Below are positions 21,184 to 31,800 of a stretch of 64,000 nt of DNA, one piece after another. The DNA is from Pelomyxa schiedti. Taxonomy: Eukaryota; Evosea; Pelobiontida; Pelomyxidae. Position numbers and translations under genes: made by a program. The notes below the pieces were generated by a model. It did not search any database. It saw only the letters and a list, made by a program, of their open reading frames with translations, and was not told where the DNA came from. Within the stretch, counting starts at the first letter, position 1. Every line of letters starts with the position of its first letter. The stretch lies in contig JAHLWZ010000113.1 in assembly GCA_020536535.1 (NCBI GenBank), positions 1-64,000 on the forward strand, given 5' to 3'.

Positions 21184-22703
21184 ATGTCGGAGAGTGGCGG
21201 GTCCTCGGAAGGGGAAGCGAGCGCGAGGCAGACACGGGGACAGGGGCCGTCGCCCAAGCGCCCGCGTGTGTCGCTGGAGGCGGACCGAGCCGAGCCCGTC
21301 GTTGATGATTATGACAGCGAGGAGGACTCGGAGGACTACGTGTGGGCGACCGCGGCCACAACTACAACAACGGCGGGGAGGTTTGTGTACAACAGTAGCC
21401 CGGGTGCAGCGTCACCGTCGCCGTCTTCATCTAGCGGGAGTGAGAGCGACAGCTTACTTGGGAGTGAAAGTGATAGCGAATATGCGGAGGAGGAGGAAGA
21501 AGAAGAAGATTACGATGACGAGGCTACGGTTGCAGGGAAGAAGAGGAAAAGCGGCAGCGGTACTAGTACTAAGAAGAAGAATAAGAAACTAGATGCAAAA
21601 AAGGAGAGGAAGAGGAACAAGCCAAGGGTGCCTATTGGGAGTGTGGAATTTATTCCTGCATCGTGGCCGGCAACAAGGCGCAAGACACCAAATGGTGGAA
21701 AATAAATATACACATAAGGTGCATATGTTGCTTCCGGTACTTATTTCTTGATGCAGGTGCTATTATAATATCGACCACACCCGCTGCACCCACTACACTG
21801 ACACTGGCCGACTTGGGAGCTTGTGTGGCTAACGTCGGCGATACTCCAACCATATACTCACTTCCGACTCTGGTTTATCATTAGGAAGGGGAGCACCGCA
21901 CTAATCAGTGTCAGGCATTGACCCGAATTTTCCGTTATTGTGACTCTCGGTCTCTTGTTGCCGTGGAGGGCACATGTAAGCTCTGGTCAAAGGTTCTTCA
22001 GTCTAGATACCTACCTTCGTTTTCTCATGTTCAAAGGTAGTTCAAGACAGCGGGATGTGGGAAGCTCGTGGTGCGGCTTTGAGCCTCACACCCTGGAAGG
22101 TTCCTAAATGTCCTTCTCCATATCCCCATACCCTTTCAAGAAAGTAAATTGATTCTCCGCACCAAGATTGGACAGACAATACGCTCCCTATCATGCTCAC
22201 ATGATTCCCCATCAAACAAGTGTGTGAACTGTGGGGGAAAGACTACTGCCCGACAGGTGTTTGGAATGACTATGGTTTCTTTCAACTCCTTCCAGCCTTG
22301 GACTAAATTTCTTTTGTAGTGTTTAAACTGCAAGAAATCGCAATTCCTCAACAAAGGAGAAATACAGAGACGATTTCGGTTTGGCGTCCGTCGAATGGCC
22401 CAATTACGCCACGACGAAATGCAGGTAACTCTCCTAATCACAAACTAAAAAAAGCCTCTTCAAATTGACGTAATTTGTAGAACCGATTTGGGTGGAAGAC
22501 TTACCTTTACTTGTGGCCTGGTATTGCACAAAATAAACAAAAGTTGTCATTATCCCAACAAAACAACGAAAAAAGAAGTTTATGCTGCTGCACTGAAGAG
22601 GTATGGTAGCCCAATAGAATTAGACATTTCGTGCCCTGGGTGGGACACCAAGAAGAAGCCACGTGTCAAGGAGGAAAAGTTCTCAAAACCTTTATTTTCT
22701 TGA
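21184..22703 (+). CDS. Acidic nuclear-type F-box protein with zinc ribbon
   Basis: Exon 1 (from 21184) encodes an acidic, Ser/Glu-rich region followed by a Lys-rich NLS-like stretch (KKRKSGSG, KKERKRNKPRVP). The intron at 21697-21756 joins RRKTPN to GAIIISTTPA. A 42-nt intron ending near 21914 completes an F-box: YSLPTL joined to ALTRIFRYCDSRSLVAVEG, then TCKLWSKVLQSRYLP. F-box proteins present substrates to SCF ubiquitin ligases through Skp1. Further exons carry a CxxC...CxxC ribbon (CVNCGGKTTARQ, CLNCKKSQF), a basic helix (RRFRFGVRRMAQLRHDEMQ) and a C-terminal stretch (VYAAALKRYGSPIELD). The junctions at 22037-22150 are not resolved. The product is probably a nuclear SCF subunit; the substrate is unknown. 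Confidence 0.65.
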
Positions 22704-22805
22704 TACCCTAACATATTGGTTTCCCTAAAAGGAGACTTGACAGAACATAAATGGATGATTATGAGCACATTGTATTTACAACTGCTGAGAGTGAGTTGTT
22801 GAAGT

Positions 22806-25591
22806 TTATAATAGACAATGAACCTTGGTTTTCTTGTTTGTTTGCGAGACCTCTCTTTTCTCTGCAAAACATGATTTGACATATATCTCCAAGTTTCTCA
22901 ACGTGGCATCATCATAATCCATAAGATCCAGTTCAACGTCTTGGCCATCAGCTTGCTGTGTCATAGTTAAGTGGAAAGTCTTTCTTTGAAAAACACACCG
23001 AGAAGTGAGTGGGATCAGCTATTTGAACAACTTTAGCTAGCTGAGTGTAGTTAAGCTGGGATATTAGCTCGCCCAGCACTCGTTTTTCCTCAATTGACAT
23101 GTGTTTGACGTCATCACTGCATTTGACTTTAGTATCCTTGACAAAGAGAAGAATAGGCAAACAACATCTCTGTGTCATCTGTACTCAGATCCAGGGTCTT
23201 GGGTGTGGTCCTGTGGTAATCAAATCAGGTTTTGTTGATGTAGAAGAGGAAAATACACTTGTGAAGTAGATGATTTTCTCTTCCTGGTTGAGGCTGTAGG
23301 TTGTTGACTGGGTCGAGGCGGTGTATGAGTTGTCTCATCTTCCCATTTGGCTTTGGCCCATTTTTTCTCAAATATACCACTCAAGTCCTGGCTCCAGATC
23401 CATACATTAGACCCTTGCAGGTTATACAGTTGCGCATTTATCCACACTTGTCTGACATCCTGACAAAACTGTTCCTTGGTTTCATAAAAACCCCTTTCCA
23501 CACGATCCTAAAGTCTGTCAGTCCCACTCTAAGCAGGAAACTAATGCCTTTATTGTTCCTAAGTCCATGGGGTGCTTTATGATATCGAAGTAGGCTGGAG
23601 CGTTATCACGGTCAGGGTCAACCGGCTGGTTAAAAATGGCAGCGAGTTTGTGCTTTGTGAGAGCCAGGATGATTGATTTACAGGTTTTCAGATTTTTGCC
23701 ATCAAGCTTTCGGGACTTGTGGATTGTATTTGATGGCCGTGGAGAGCCCGCAGTATTTGCAGTGGCAGTGGGAGGAGGGGAGACCTGGCTTACTTTGATT
23801 GTTGTTGGGGTAGTACTTTGGGAGACCTGATGAGGTGGGGTGTTGGTTTGTGTATATCCAGGGGTAGTGACTGTAGGTTGTTTGGCTTCCCGCGGTTTTT
23901 CCTGCACTATTTAGGTATCAAACGTGGACTGTGAGAGAGGAGAAACCTTGATTGGCACATGGGATAACAGGTCATAAATAGTTTGAGAGCTTAGATCAAA
24001 ACTACCAGAATTGAATGCAGAGAAGTGTCTATGACAGTGAGAAACGAGATAGAAATAACGAAAAAGGCAACTGAAGGATGAAGACGGAGACATGGTCTGC
24101 AAGGGTTGGAAAAGCATTTGGAGAGGTATTAAGAATAGCAGAAATTTTTGGAATATTTTCCACAGATAAATGCTTGACAATATAGGAAACGCAATTTTGC
24201 TGTGTGCCGTTAGTTTCTTCATAGAGGTGTGTAACAAAACCTCTAACTCCTCCAAAAAGTAGGAATGTCCAAAAGACAAAAGTAACAATACTTGTGCTGT
24301 AGAATCCTCTTCACAATTGAAAATGGACACAGATCCTGTATACACCCACTCAAGGAAATATTTAAAGGTAGTGGCACTACTCCATGAGATTTCGAATTAT
24401 AAACAACACACAAACCTAAGCTCAGAGAACTCGAATTCACTGACCAATGGATGCTGCTGGAACAGCTCCAGAAAAAACTTACACCTGGAAAAGATGAAAA
24501 AGAAAGAAAGAAAGAAAAAAAAGAACTTGTGAGACAATACCTTGTTGCAAGAATGCATTTATGAACTCTATAGACACTTCCATCTACTTTTATAGTGACG
24601 TCACTGAGCAGAGATTCCGTTAAAAGAGATGCAATGCTGGGTAATAGAGAATTTTGCACCTGTGGGAGAGGAATTTCTTTTGCTTGTTAATTATTTATTT
24701 CTCTTGCCCCAAAATATTCAGATAGACGGGAACAAACCACCAAAGGTGAGTAGTTGCAATGGACTTGCTTGATGGTTGTTTAGAATGGAGCAATCAGCGT
24801 TATGTGCAAGAAGTTCCAATGCGACATCTTTGAAACCTTTGGTGCACGCAAGGTGCAGAGGTGTGTGGCCTTGCTTGGTTTTGTCTGTGAGATATTAAAG
24901 GGATAAAATAAGGAGACTGTGCATGCCATTAACACCAGCACCCTTTTCTAGGAGAAAGGTGCAAATGGTCTTTATTCCTCTGTTGGTATTTGAGATGAAC
25001 ACAATCAGAACTGTAGATCCAAGAAATGAGAAATGACAACCTAAAGCAAGCATAGTGCAGGGGTGTCCACATATCACGGTCTTTTGCATTGACATCAGCA
25101 CCATTCTTTACCAGAATTTCAACACAGCGTGCATGGTTGTTGCGTGCGGCATAATGCAGAGGTGTGGTCATCTGCTTGGTGACACAATTTACTGGATAAG
25201 AGGTGTCATTGTGAATGTACAAGGGCTACACAAATAAAACACAATGACAAGATGCCACCACGCCAATGTTTTCCAAAAGATGATTGCGTAAAACAACCAC
25301 CGATCCGCGGTAATAAATGCATTGTAGTGACAACCACAAGCAAGCACGAGCGATATAATGAGGCCACACACCATCAGCATTCGCCTTCAGCAATGTGAGA
25401 AGAACTGGTTCTCTGCCAAACACAGACGCATAGTGCAATGGGAATTGTCCAAGTGAGTCCTTCACATTTACAGAGATTCCTTCGTCAATTAGCTTCTGCA
25501 CTAGATCGTTGTCTCCTCTTTCGGCGGCATTGTGCATGGGATGTGCGAGGTCGGATGCCGTGGGGGGTAAAAGTGCCTCGGGTCGATGCAT
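22806..25591 (-). CDS. Ankyrin-BTB-bromodomain-NET fusion (BET-like)
   Basis: One gene read leftwards through about a dozen exons. Ankyrin repeats: HNAAERGDNDLVQKLIDEG, PLHYASVFGREPVLLTLL, TPLHYAARNNHARCVEIL, GHTPLHLACTKGFKDVALEL. BTB/POZ: SLLSDVTIKVDGSVYRVHK, ILATRCKFFLELFQQHP, then FGHSYFLEELE joined across a 41-nt intron to QNCVSYIVKHLS. A 45-nt intron (23946-23902) keeps the frame from SHVPIK into EKPREAKQPT and removes the only stop; the bromodomain exon has no ATG of its own. Bromodomain: LAAIFNQPVD, YFDIIKHPMDLGTIKALD, RVERGFYETKEQF, NAQLYN. NET: DDVKHMSIEEKRVLGELI, then QADGQDVELDLMDYDDATL. Bromodomains read acetyl-lysine, BTB domains recruit cullin-3 or dimerise, and NET binds chromatin regulators. 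The exon between Bromo and NET (23190-23225) is not fully resolved. Confidence 0.85.
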
Positions 25592-26016
25592 GTATTGTTG
25601 TGCTTATAAACACAGTAAGGGAAAGAGTCGTATTCAACTCAGGCTGACAAATAGAAGAAGCGAAATTTAGTGTTTGTAATACGACACGAGATCTAGGCTG
25701 CTGTGTACTTTGGTATTTTTTTTTTTGGTTTTGAAAAGTTGTGACCGTTGTCTAGTTGCCACAAAGCAGCAGGCCGGCAAATTAAAATCGATCAAAGTCT
25801 CTTCTGGCAAAAAATAGAGATTTGATTGTAGATCTATGCAAAGACTGTACTTCTTGTAACTCTGGTATGAGCCAAGCTACTTCTCTCCTGAAGTACCAGC
25901 TAGGGACACCATTTCGTTCAAAATTAAAGCCTGTAAGGAAGATCTACTTTTTTTTTTGGATAGTAGGAAACGTGAACACTGGAGTTTTTTCACAATTTGT
26001 GGGGTGTAAAATGTTC
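25592..26016. other. Intergenic region
   Basis: 425 bp between the 5' end of the ankyrin-BTB-bromodomain gene and the 3' end of the LamG/EF-hand gene. It has T-runs (near 25715-25725 and 25948-25957) and is AT-rich. Small plus-strand frames here show no domain. Confidence 0.4.
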
Positions 26017-28409
26017 TCAGGAAGACTGAAGGAAAGCAAGTAGTTCATCGAGTGTGATGCTGGGTTTTCCTGCAAACATGGCTTGGAAGTCTCCAGTCAA
26101 GTCGAACTTTGCGGCGAAGGCCTCTACTTCAGACCATTCCAGGGTTCCACTGGAATCCTCATCAAGAAGGTCAAACATGAACCGGAAGTGAGGGAGTGAC
26201 TGCGGTGAGCGGGGATCGTTGATTGTGGCTATATTTGCCATCACTTGGAACAGAAGAACTTCCTTCAGGCTCAGGCGGCCATCATGATTTATGTCCATAG
26301 CATCAAATAATGCTCGAGAGTCACCAACGAGAGAAGGATCGATCTGTTTTAGGGTTAATTCAACAGCGGTAGTTAGGATTTTGCTCTACTATAGCATATA
26401 CTAGGGCCAAGTCACAAGGCAATAGCCGTGGTGTTTTTAGGTTGTCGAAAATGGATATAACATTTTGGAAACCACTTGCTGCAGCCAATGCCTTGATTCT
26501 TGCATTCCTTGGTATTCGAGTAAGAGAGGGGTTTACCGGGAAGCGCTTACGCACTCTACATCCAGTGCTTCACCAGGTTGAAGAGCTGACATTTCCGCAG
26601 CAGCTGTGTTTCTCTCAGCGTTTGGTTGAAGCTCTTCAGCTTTTCCAACAACTCCCACAAGAATATCGTGAAATTGCTTTGAATTGACAGCTCCACCCAC
26701 ATCACCAAAGAACCCAGCCTTTAGCTTCTCAGTCAAACCGAACTTGGCGGCAAATGGTGCTACTTCAGACCATTCAAGCACTCCATTTCCATTGCTGTCT
26801 AGGAGGTTGAAAAGAGTTGTGACACTTTCCGCGTCAAAGGACCCGAGCGCTACTGAAGTCATAACCTATGCTGTGTGAGAATTCAGCACTCTCTTAGTCT
26901 AAACCTTGAAGATGAGAAGTTCTTTGAGAGTTACTTCACCGTCACCATCAATATCTATGGCGTGGAAAAGCTTCTTCATATCTTCGTTGGTTGCAGGATC
27001 AATCTGGTAACGACAGTGAGTGCAGAGTTAAGCGTTCTTGTGAATTTAGTAGAATAAGTACCAATGAAAGGAGTAAGCCAAAGTCTGCAACGGCGATTTC
27101 TGGTGACTTTAACCGATCAAACAGGTCAAAGACTGCTTGGTAGCTCAGTGGGGAGGGATCGAACGTAGCAAACTGCAGTAATGTTGGGTTTCTTTTTGAG
27201 AGTGGTGAGTTGTGCCACTTGGAACTGTGACATACTCAAACATAAATCTTGTCCGCTGGTTTGGTTGTATAACTTCCGGAGGGGCTAGTGGCTCTTCGGT
27301 CGTGGCTATTAAAATAGCTGTCGAGGCGGCAGCATTAGCGGCAGCTTTTGCCAGAGGGGTATTTCGGGGAGCAATTTCGAGAATGGGACTTTCACTTGCT
27401 GGGGGAATTGTGGGCGTTGTCGAGGCAGAAGTTTCAGTAGCTGGAAGTGGTGAAGGTATGGGTGTAGAAGGAGTCGTGTCAGCACCAAGGGACAAAACAT
27501 AGGTCCTGGACAAGCTGTAATCGATAGTGAATGTACCCTTGGGGACAAGTGCATTTTGGAAGTGTGAATAGTCATCCTAAAAACAGTGAATAGATTCCTG
27601 TGGGAGCGAAAGGAAACCATTTTTCCTTCTTTAAATTGCCAGCAACCAACAAGATACGGTAATTCAGTATTCTGGGGCTCTTTCCCAAACAAGGAAGGAT
27701 CACGCCTGTAGCTCCATATGCGAACGTCTGCTACTAAACCATCATAGAAGTCCCGTCTTTGTTGCGAATAGCCGATATAAAGGGGTGCCCTTGAGTCAAC
27801 ATCAAGAGGGTTCCTCTTGGAACTGGGAATTTGTAGGTAATAGGGCAAAAAGTTAATTCTTGAAAGATACCATCCAATTCTACCAGGCATGTTTACGCCA
27901 TCCAAGTAAATGTTCATCGCCTCAAAGTTTCTTGCAACGGCGATATGGTGCCACCTTCCATCCATTAGACTTTCAACTAAGGTAATTGTCAGGACTACAA
28001 GGGAAGAAATAGTAAGGGGGAAAAACCTTTTGATGATAAACAGCAGTAACCATAGCCATCATCAGTAGCAAAAGTAATCACATTTGGATCCTCAAGGTAT
28101 ATTAACCACCCACCATTATCATAACCACCACCACGTGGTTTCCTAGAAATAATAGTCCCTAGGGAAAAAAGAATAAGACACACCACTAAACTAAAAACCT
28201 GAAAACTAAAAACCTGAAAACTAAAAACAAAAAACTTTCAAAAAAACAAAAAACAAAAAAAAACCAGTGAATCTGTTGGGCTTTATCCAGGCCTCGACTG
28301 TGAATGGCTCGCAACCAAAATTATAAGCGTTGCGCGTCAACTTGACGGCCAACTTGGTCCTCTCACAACACACAGCTGGCACAATATTGCACGTGTCTAC
28401 GGCCGCCAT
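26017..28409 (-). CDS. Laminin-G-like domain plus four EF-hands
   Basis: Multi-exon gene read leftwards. The N-terminus (MAAVDTCNIVPAVCC) has no clear signal peptide. A LamG/concanavalin-A-like fold follows: FGCEPFTVEAWIKPNRF, TIISRKPRGGGYDNGGWL, LMDGRWHHIAVARNFEAMNI, YIGYSQQRRDFYDGLVADVR. These match the PF13385-type pattern of a ligand- or glycan-binding jelly roll. After a Pro/Ala/Thr-rich linker come two copies of a module containing a helix (VFDLFDRLKSPE / SIFDNLKTPR) and two EF-hands. The Ca loops are DIDGDGEVTLKE, DSNGNGVLEWSE, DINHDGRLSLKE and DEDSSGTLEWSE; all four keep the 1-3-5-12 ligands. It is likely a Ca2+-responsive cytosolic protein. The two halves share intron positions and motifs, indicating an internal duplication. 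Confidence 0.82.
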
Positions 28410-28897
28410 TTCACTCGCTACACCAAAGCGGTGTGTGGTGGTTGCTTTTGGTTTTTTCTTTGTTTTGGGTTGCTTATGAGAAGAACGAGAAATTCGTCCT
28501 TCTGGAAATTCCCCAGGTGGAGGTTGCCTTTTCCGGTGAGCGGGTATCTTCTCTCGGGTCAGTGTTCCGAGGCCATCATTTGTGAGTGCTAAGGGACGTA
28601 GGAATCTCCGCTATCTTTCCGGAGCTGCGTTTCTTACTTCTGAATCTGTGTATCAACGGTAGGTTGTTTCTAAAATGGAGTGCTGGCCAAGGGCTCGTCT
28701 TTTTGTCTCTTTTTCTAAGCTTTTCTCTTTTGTTGCTGTTTGCAAGAAACAAACAAAATCTAGTGGAGGGGCGTGGTTAAGTCCGGGGAGACGAGAAAAC
28801 CACAACCCCACAATTGCCACAGCGCCGCCAACCAACCGACGCCACATAAGCAGCAGCGGCACCTGTGTCTGAATACTTTGTTCAACACTAAGATACT
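28410..28897. promoter_or_regulatory. Divergent intergenic region between LamG/EF-hand and DOCK genes
   Basis: 488 bp separate the two start codons. It includes pyrimidine-rich tracts (28690-28740). An upstream noncoding exon of the DOCK gene is possible but not shown. Confidence 0.35.
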
Positions 28898-31800
28898 ATG
28901 AGCAGTAAGGCCAGAAAGCATCAGTTCACGTCGGTTGAGAGGTCTTCTCCCCCAGTATGCACTGTTTGCTCTGGTGCCGTTTTCGGCAGAGTCATGGTTT
29001 GCAAAGGTGCCACATTTTTTTTTTTGGTTTTTTAACAAGTGGAGGATTGGGGTTAATGCCAAATTCTTCTCTCTTTTTTTTTTTTTTTTTTAATGATTCG
29101 TTTTGGTTGGTATAGTGTGTCATGGAACTGTGCATGATATGTGTGTTTCTACTGCCGAGAAGCGCCCATGTGTGGAATCAGGGTTTACCACTGCATACCC
29201 AACAGCAATGTCAAGTAGTGGTAGTTCCAGTACAGTCAACATTCCTCCACCACCACTCAATGATATCCCACCCCCACCACCCCTACCTCCACCGTCTTCA
29301 GTACCCCCTCCACCATCTCCTCCACCTGCTGTTCCACCTATTATCCCGCCTCCTCCAACACTACCATTGTCCACTCCAAGCAATTTACTCCCACCACCTT
29401 CGCCACCTACGCCACATAATTCACCTCAGCAAACTACCTTTGTTGTTGGCCGACGCCCTTCTGGTGCTTCAGCTCTTTCAAGTAGTGCTGTTGGTGCATT
29501 GGCTGCAGCAGTGGGATTAGCCAGCAGCCCAACTGTCTCTCACCACAATACACAATTTCATCAGCCAGGTTCCTTTGTCTCAGCCCAACCATCCCACTTT
29601 GCAACATCACCTAACCTCTCTTCCTCACCAACAATCTCTTCCATAGCCTCTCTTGCTTCGGACCCTGCCCCTCTCATTAGCACCGCACTTCTTTCAATGC
29701 CCACCCGCAGTGGAACACCCACCAACACTATACCTTCACTTCTTGAATCACCTTCGTGGAGACAGCCCAACAACTTTTCTGAATCAACATATATACCAGG
29801 ATCAGTTAGTATCAATACACCAAGACATCCAAGAAGTTACTCCCCTGACTGTGAGACCACACTTAATATTTTACAGCCTCGTATGGAACTGTGAGGAAAA
29901 GAAATGCCACTGCTGCTCCAAGGCCTTCTATACAGCAGGCTGTTATTACTCCAGCTGAGGTAGCTTACTCTTTTTTACTAATCCTTATTTTCCCTCCAGG
30001 AAGCTCAACCAAGCAACAAGGATGGTTGGGGGCACTTTGAAACAGCTTACTTTAAAGAGAAGGAACACCAAAATAGTGCCTTCCTTTTTCCCGTCGATGA
30101 TATTGCTGTAACAAAAATCAAACGGAGACCTCTTCCCTCTTACATAAAGGTTACCACAACAGCAATATGTGTATCCGTAATTTCTCTCAGAAAGAGGTTT
30201 TATCCAGAGACTCAGGCACTGCAAGCAACGTTGATGTTTTTATTGATGAATACACTCGAGATTACGTTATTTTGGAGCATAGATCTTCATCTTTTGGAGT
30301 TAGCTTGTCCCTCCTGCTTTTTTGTACCAAATAGTTCATACAGGCTTCAAGAAATACTTTTTCGCATCCAATTGATACTGGATCTGATGAATTCTTTTCC
30401 TTTTATCGCAAACCTGAAGATAAACCAGCACCAGTTGCTCCCCCTGCTGCACCTGAAAATACCTCTTTACAAGCGGCCGATATTCAAAAAATGGTTGATG
30501 CCACCTCAAGTGGGCTTTCTGCTGCCTTCGGTCAGACGGAGATGAGTGGGAGCAGCTCAAATATTTCTGCAAAGAATAGTACAGATGTGGAGGTTGGAAA
30601 GCCAGCCTCACTTCAGGAGGTTTGCTCTTTTCCTGTCTCCTTGCACATAAGTAACTCTTGGAACAGTCACACTCCCCGGGATTCCTGGAGAAGGCATTCT
30701 TCCCCTTTAGGTAACATAGCTCTCATAACCACTCTCTTATCCCCTCCCTCATTTGTAGGCGTTCACTGCTTGTAGAACTAGGGCAGCTAAAACTTTTCAT
30801 GGGACAAGAAGAAGTTCTTGTTGGTACAATGGCACTATTCAATTCTACAAGTGGAGTCAAAACGAGTGAGGATTTTCACTTCCATTTGAAAGAAAAGTCT
30901 TCTACTGGAATTCCTTTTGAGCCACTATCCCTTCCCACAATGAAATATGTTTGTAACTATCCAAATACCTTGTCATAATTGTATTCAGGCCCTTTTTACT
31001 GTTGACCATCACTCGAGAAATCTATTCATTGTTATAAAGCTTTTCCGTGTGTTTCGTGGTGATGCAGATAAAGACTTGCAGAAGCTTGTTAATTCAAAAA
31101 CTGTAAAACACTTAATCTATTGATGACCTATTCACCGGTAAGGTAACTACTGTAGGCTCCAGCATACCTGCAGACAGTACATAATGAAATCCGAACTTAT
31201 CCAGCCACGCCTTTGCTTCCACCCTTGCAGCCTTTTCTTTGGACTTTCTTTCAAGTTTTCCAGGGTGAAGATAAGCTGGTCCTCACTAATTTGCATGAGT
31301 AAATGCTTTACCTTCTGAAGGGAAGTACTAATTTCAAAAAAAAAAAAAAAAAACAGAATTGAGTCTTTCTACCCATTGAAGGGGACAGCTGATGCTACGT
31401 TATGTGAGATGCTAACAAACCCAGAGGGTCTCCGAAAGGTTGGAAAAAACCCAACATCAGTCCTCTTTCACTGAATCCTTCATAAAAGAACAAAATTCCC
31501 GCCACAGGAACTTGCAAAGTCTCCTTCTATAATGAGAATGATACATCACATCTTGTTCTAGATCATCTCTTGACTCAAATTGAGGTTAAGCCTTCTTCGA
31601 AGGTCAAGGTATTACCCCCAAACCACACCCCTTTGTTTTGACCTTCTCCTTCTACACCCATCTACATTGCTGCACTGTAGAGTTTAGTGAGAAAGATGCA
31701 ACATTTTGTTACACCTGACGCAACTGCTCAACCACCATATACGGAATATGTAAACCATATGTTTATTTTCCCAGAATCAGCCCTTATGAAGCCAAATCAA

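Noticed and set aside
23902-23911. Separate bromodomain gene starting at about 23907
   Set aside because: That codon is GTG, not ATG, and the frame continues from the BTB part through a normal 45-nt intron.
24190-24270. Apparent frameshift inside the BTB domain
   Set aside because: A 41-nt GT-AG intron with CTAAC before CACAG restores the BTB frame exactly, so no sequencing error or pseudogene is needed.
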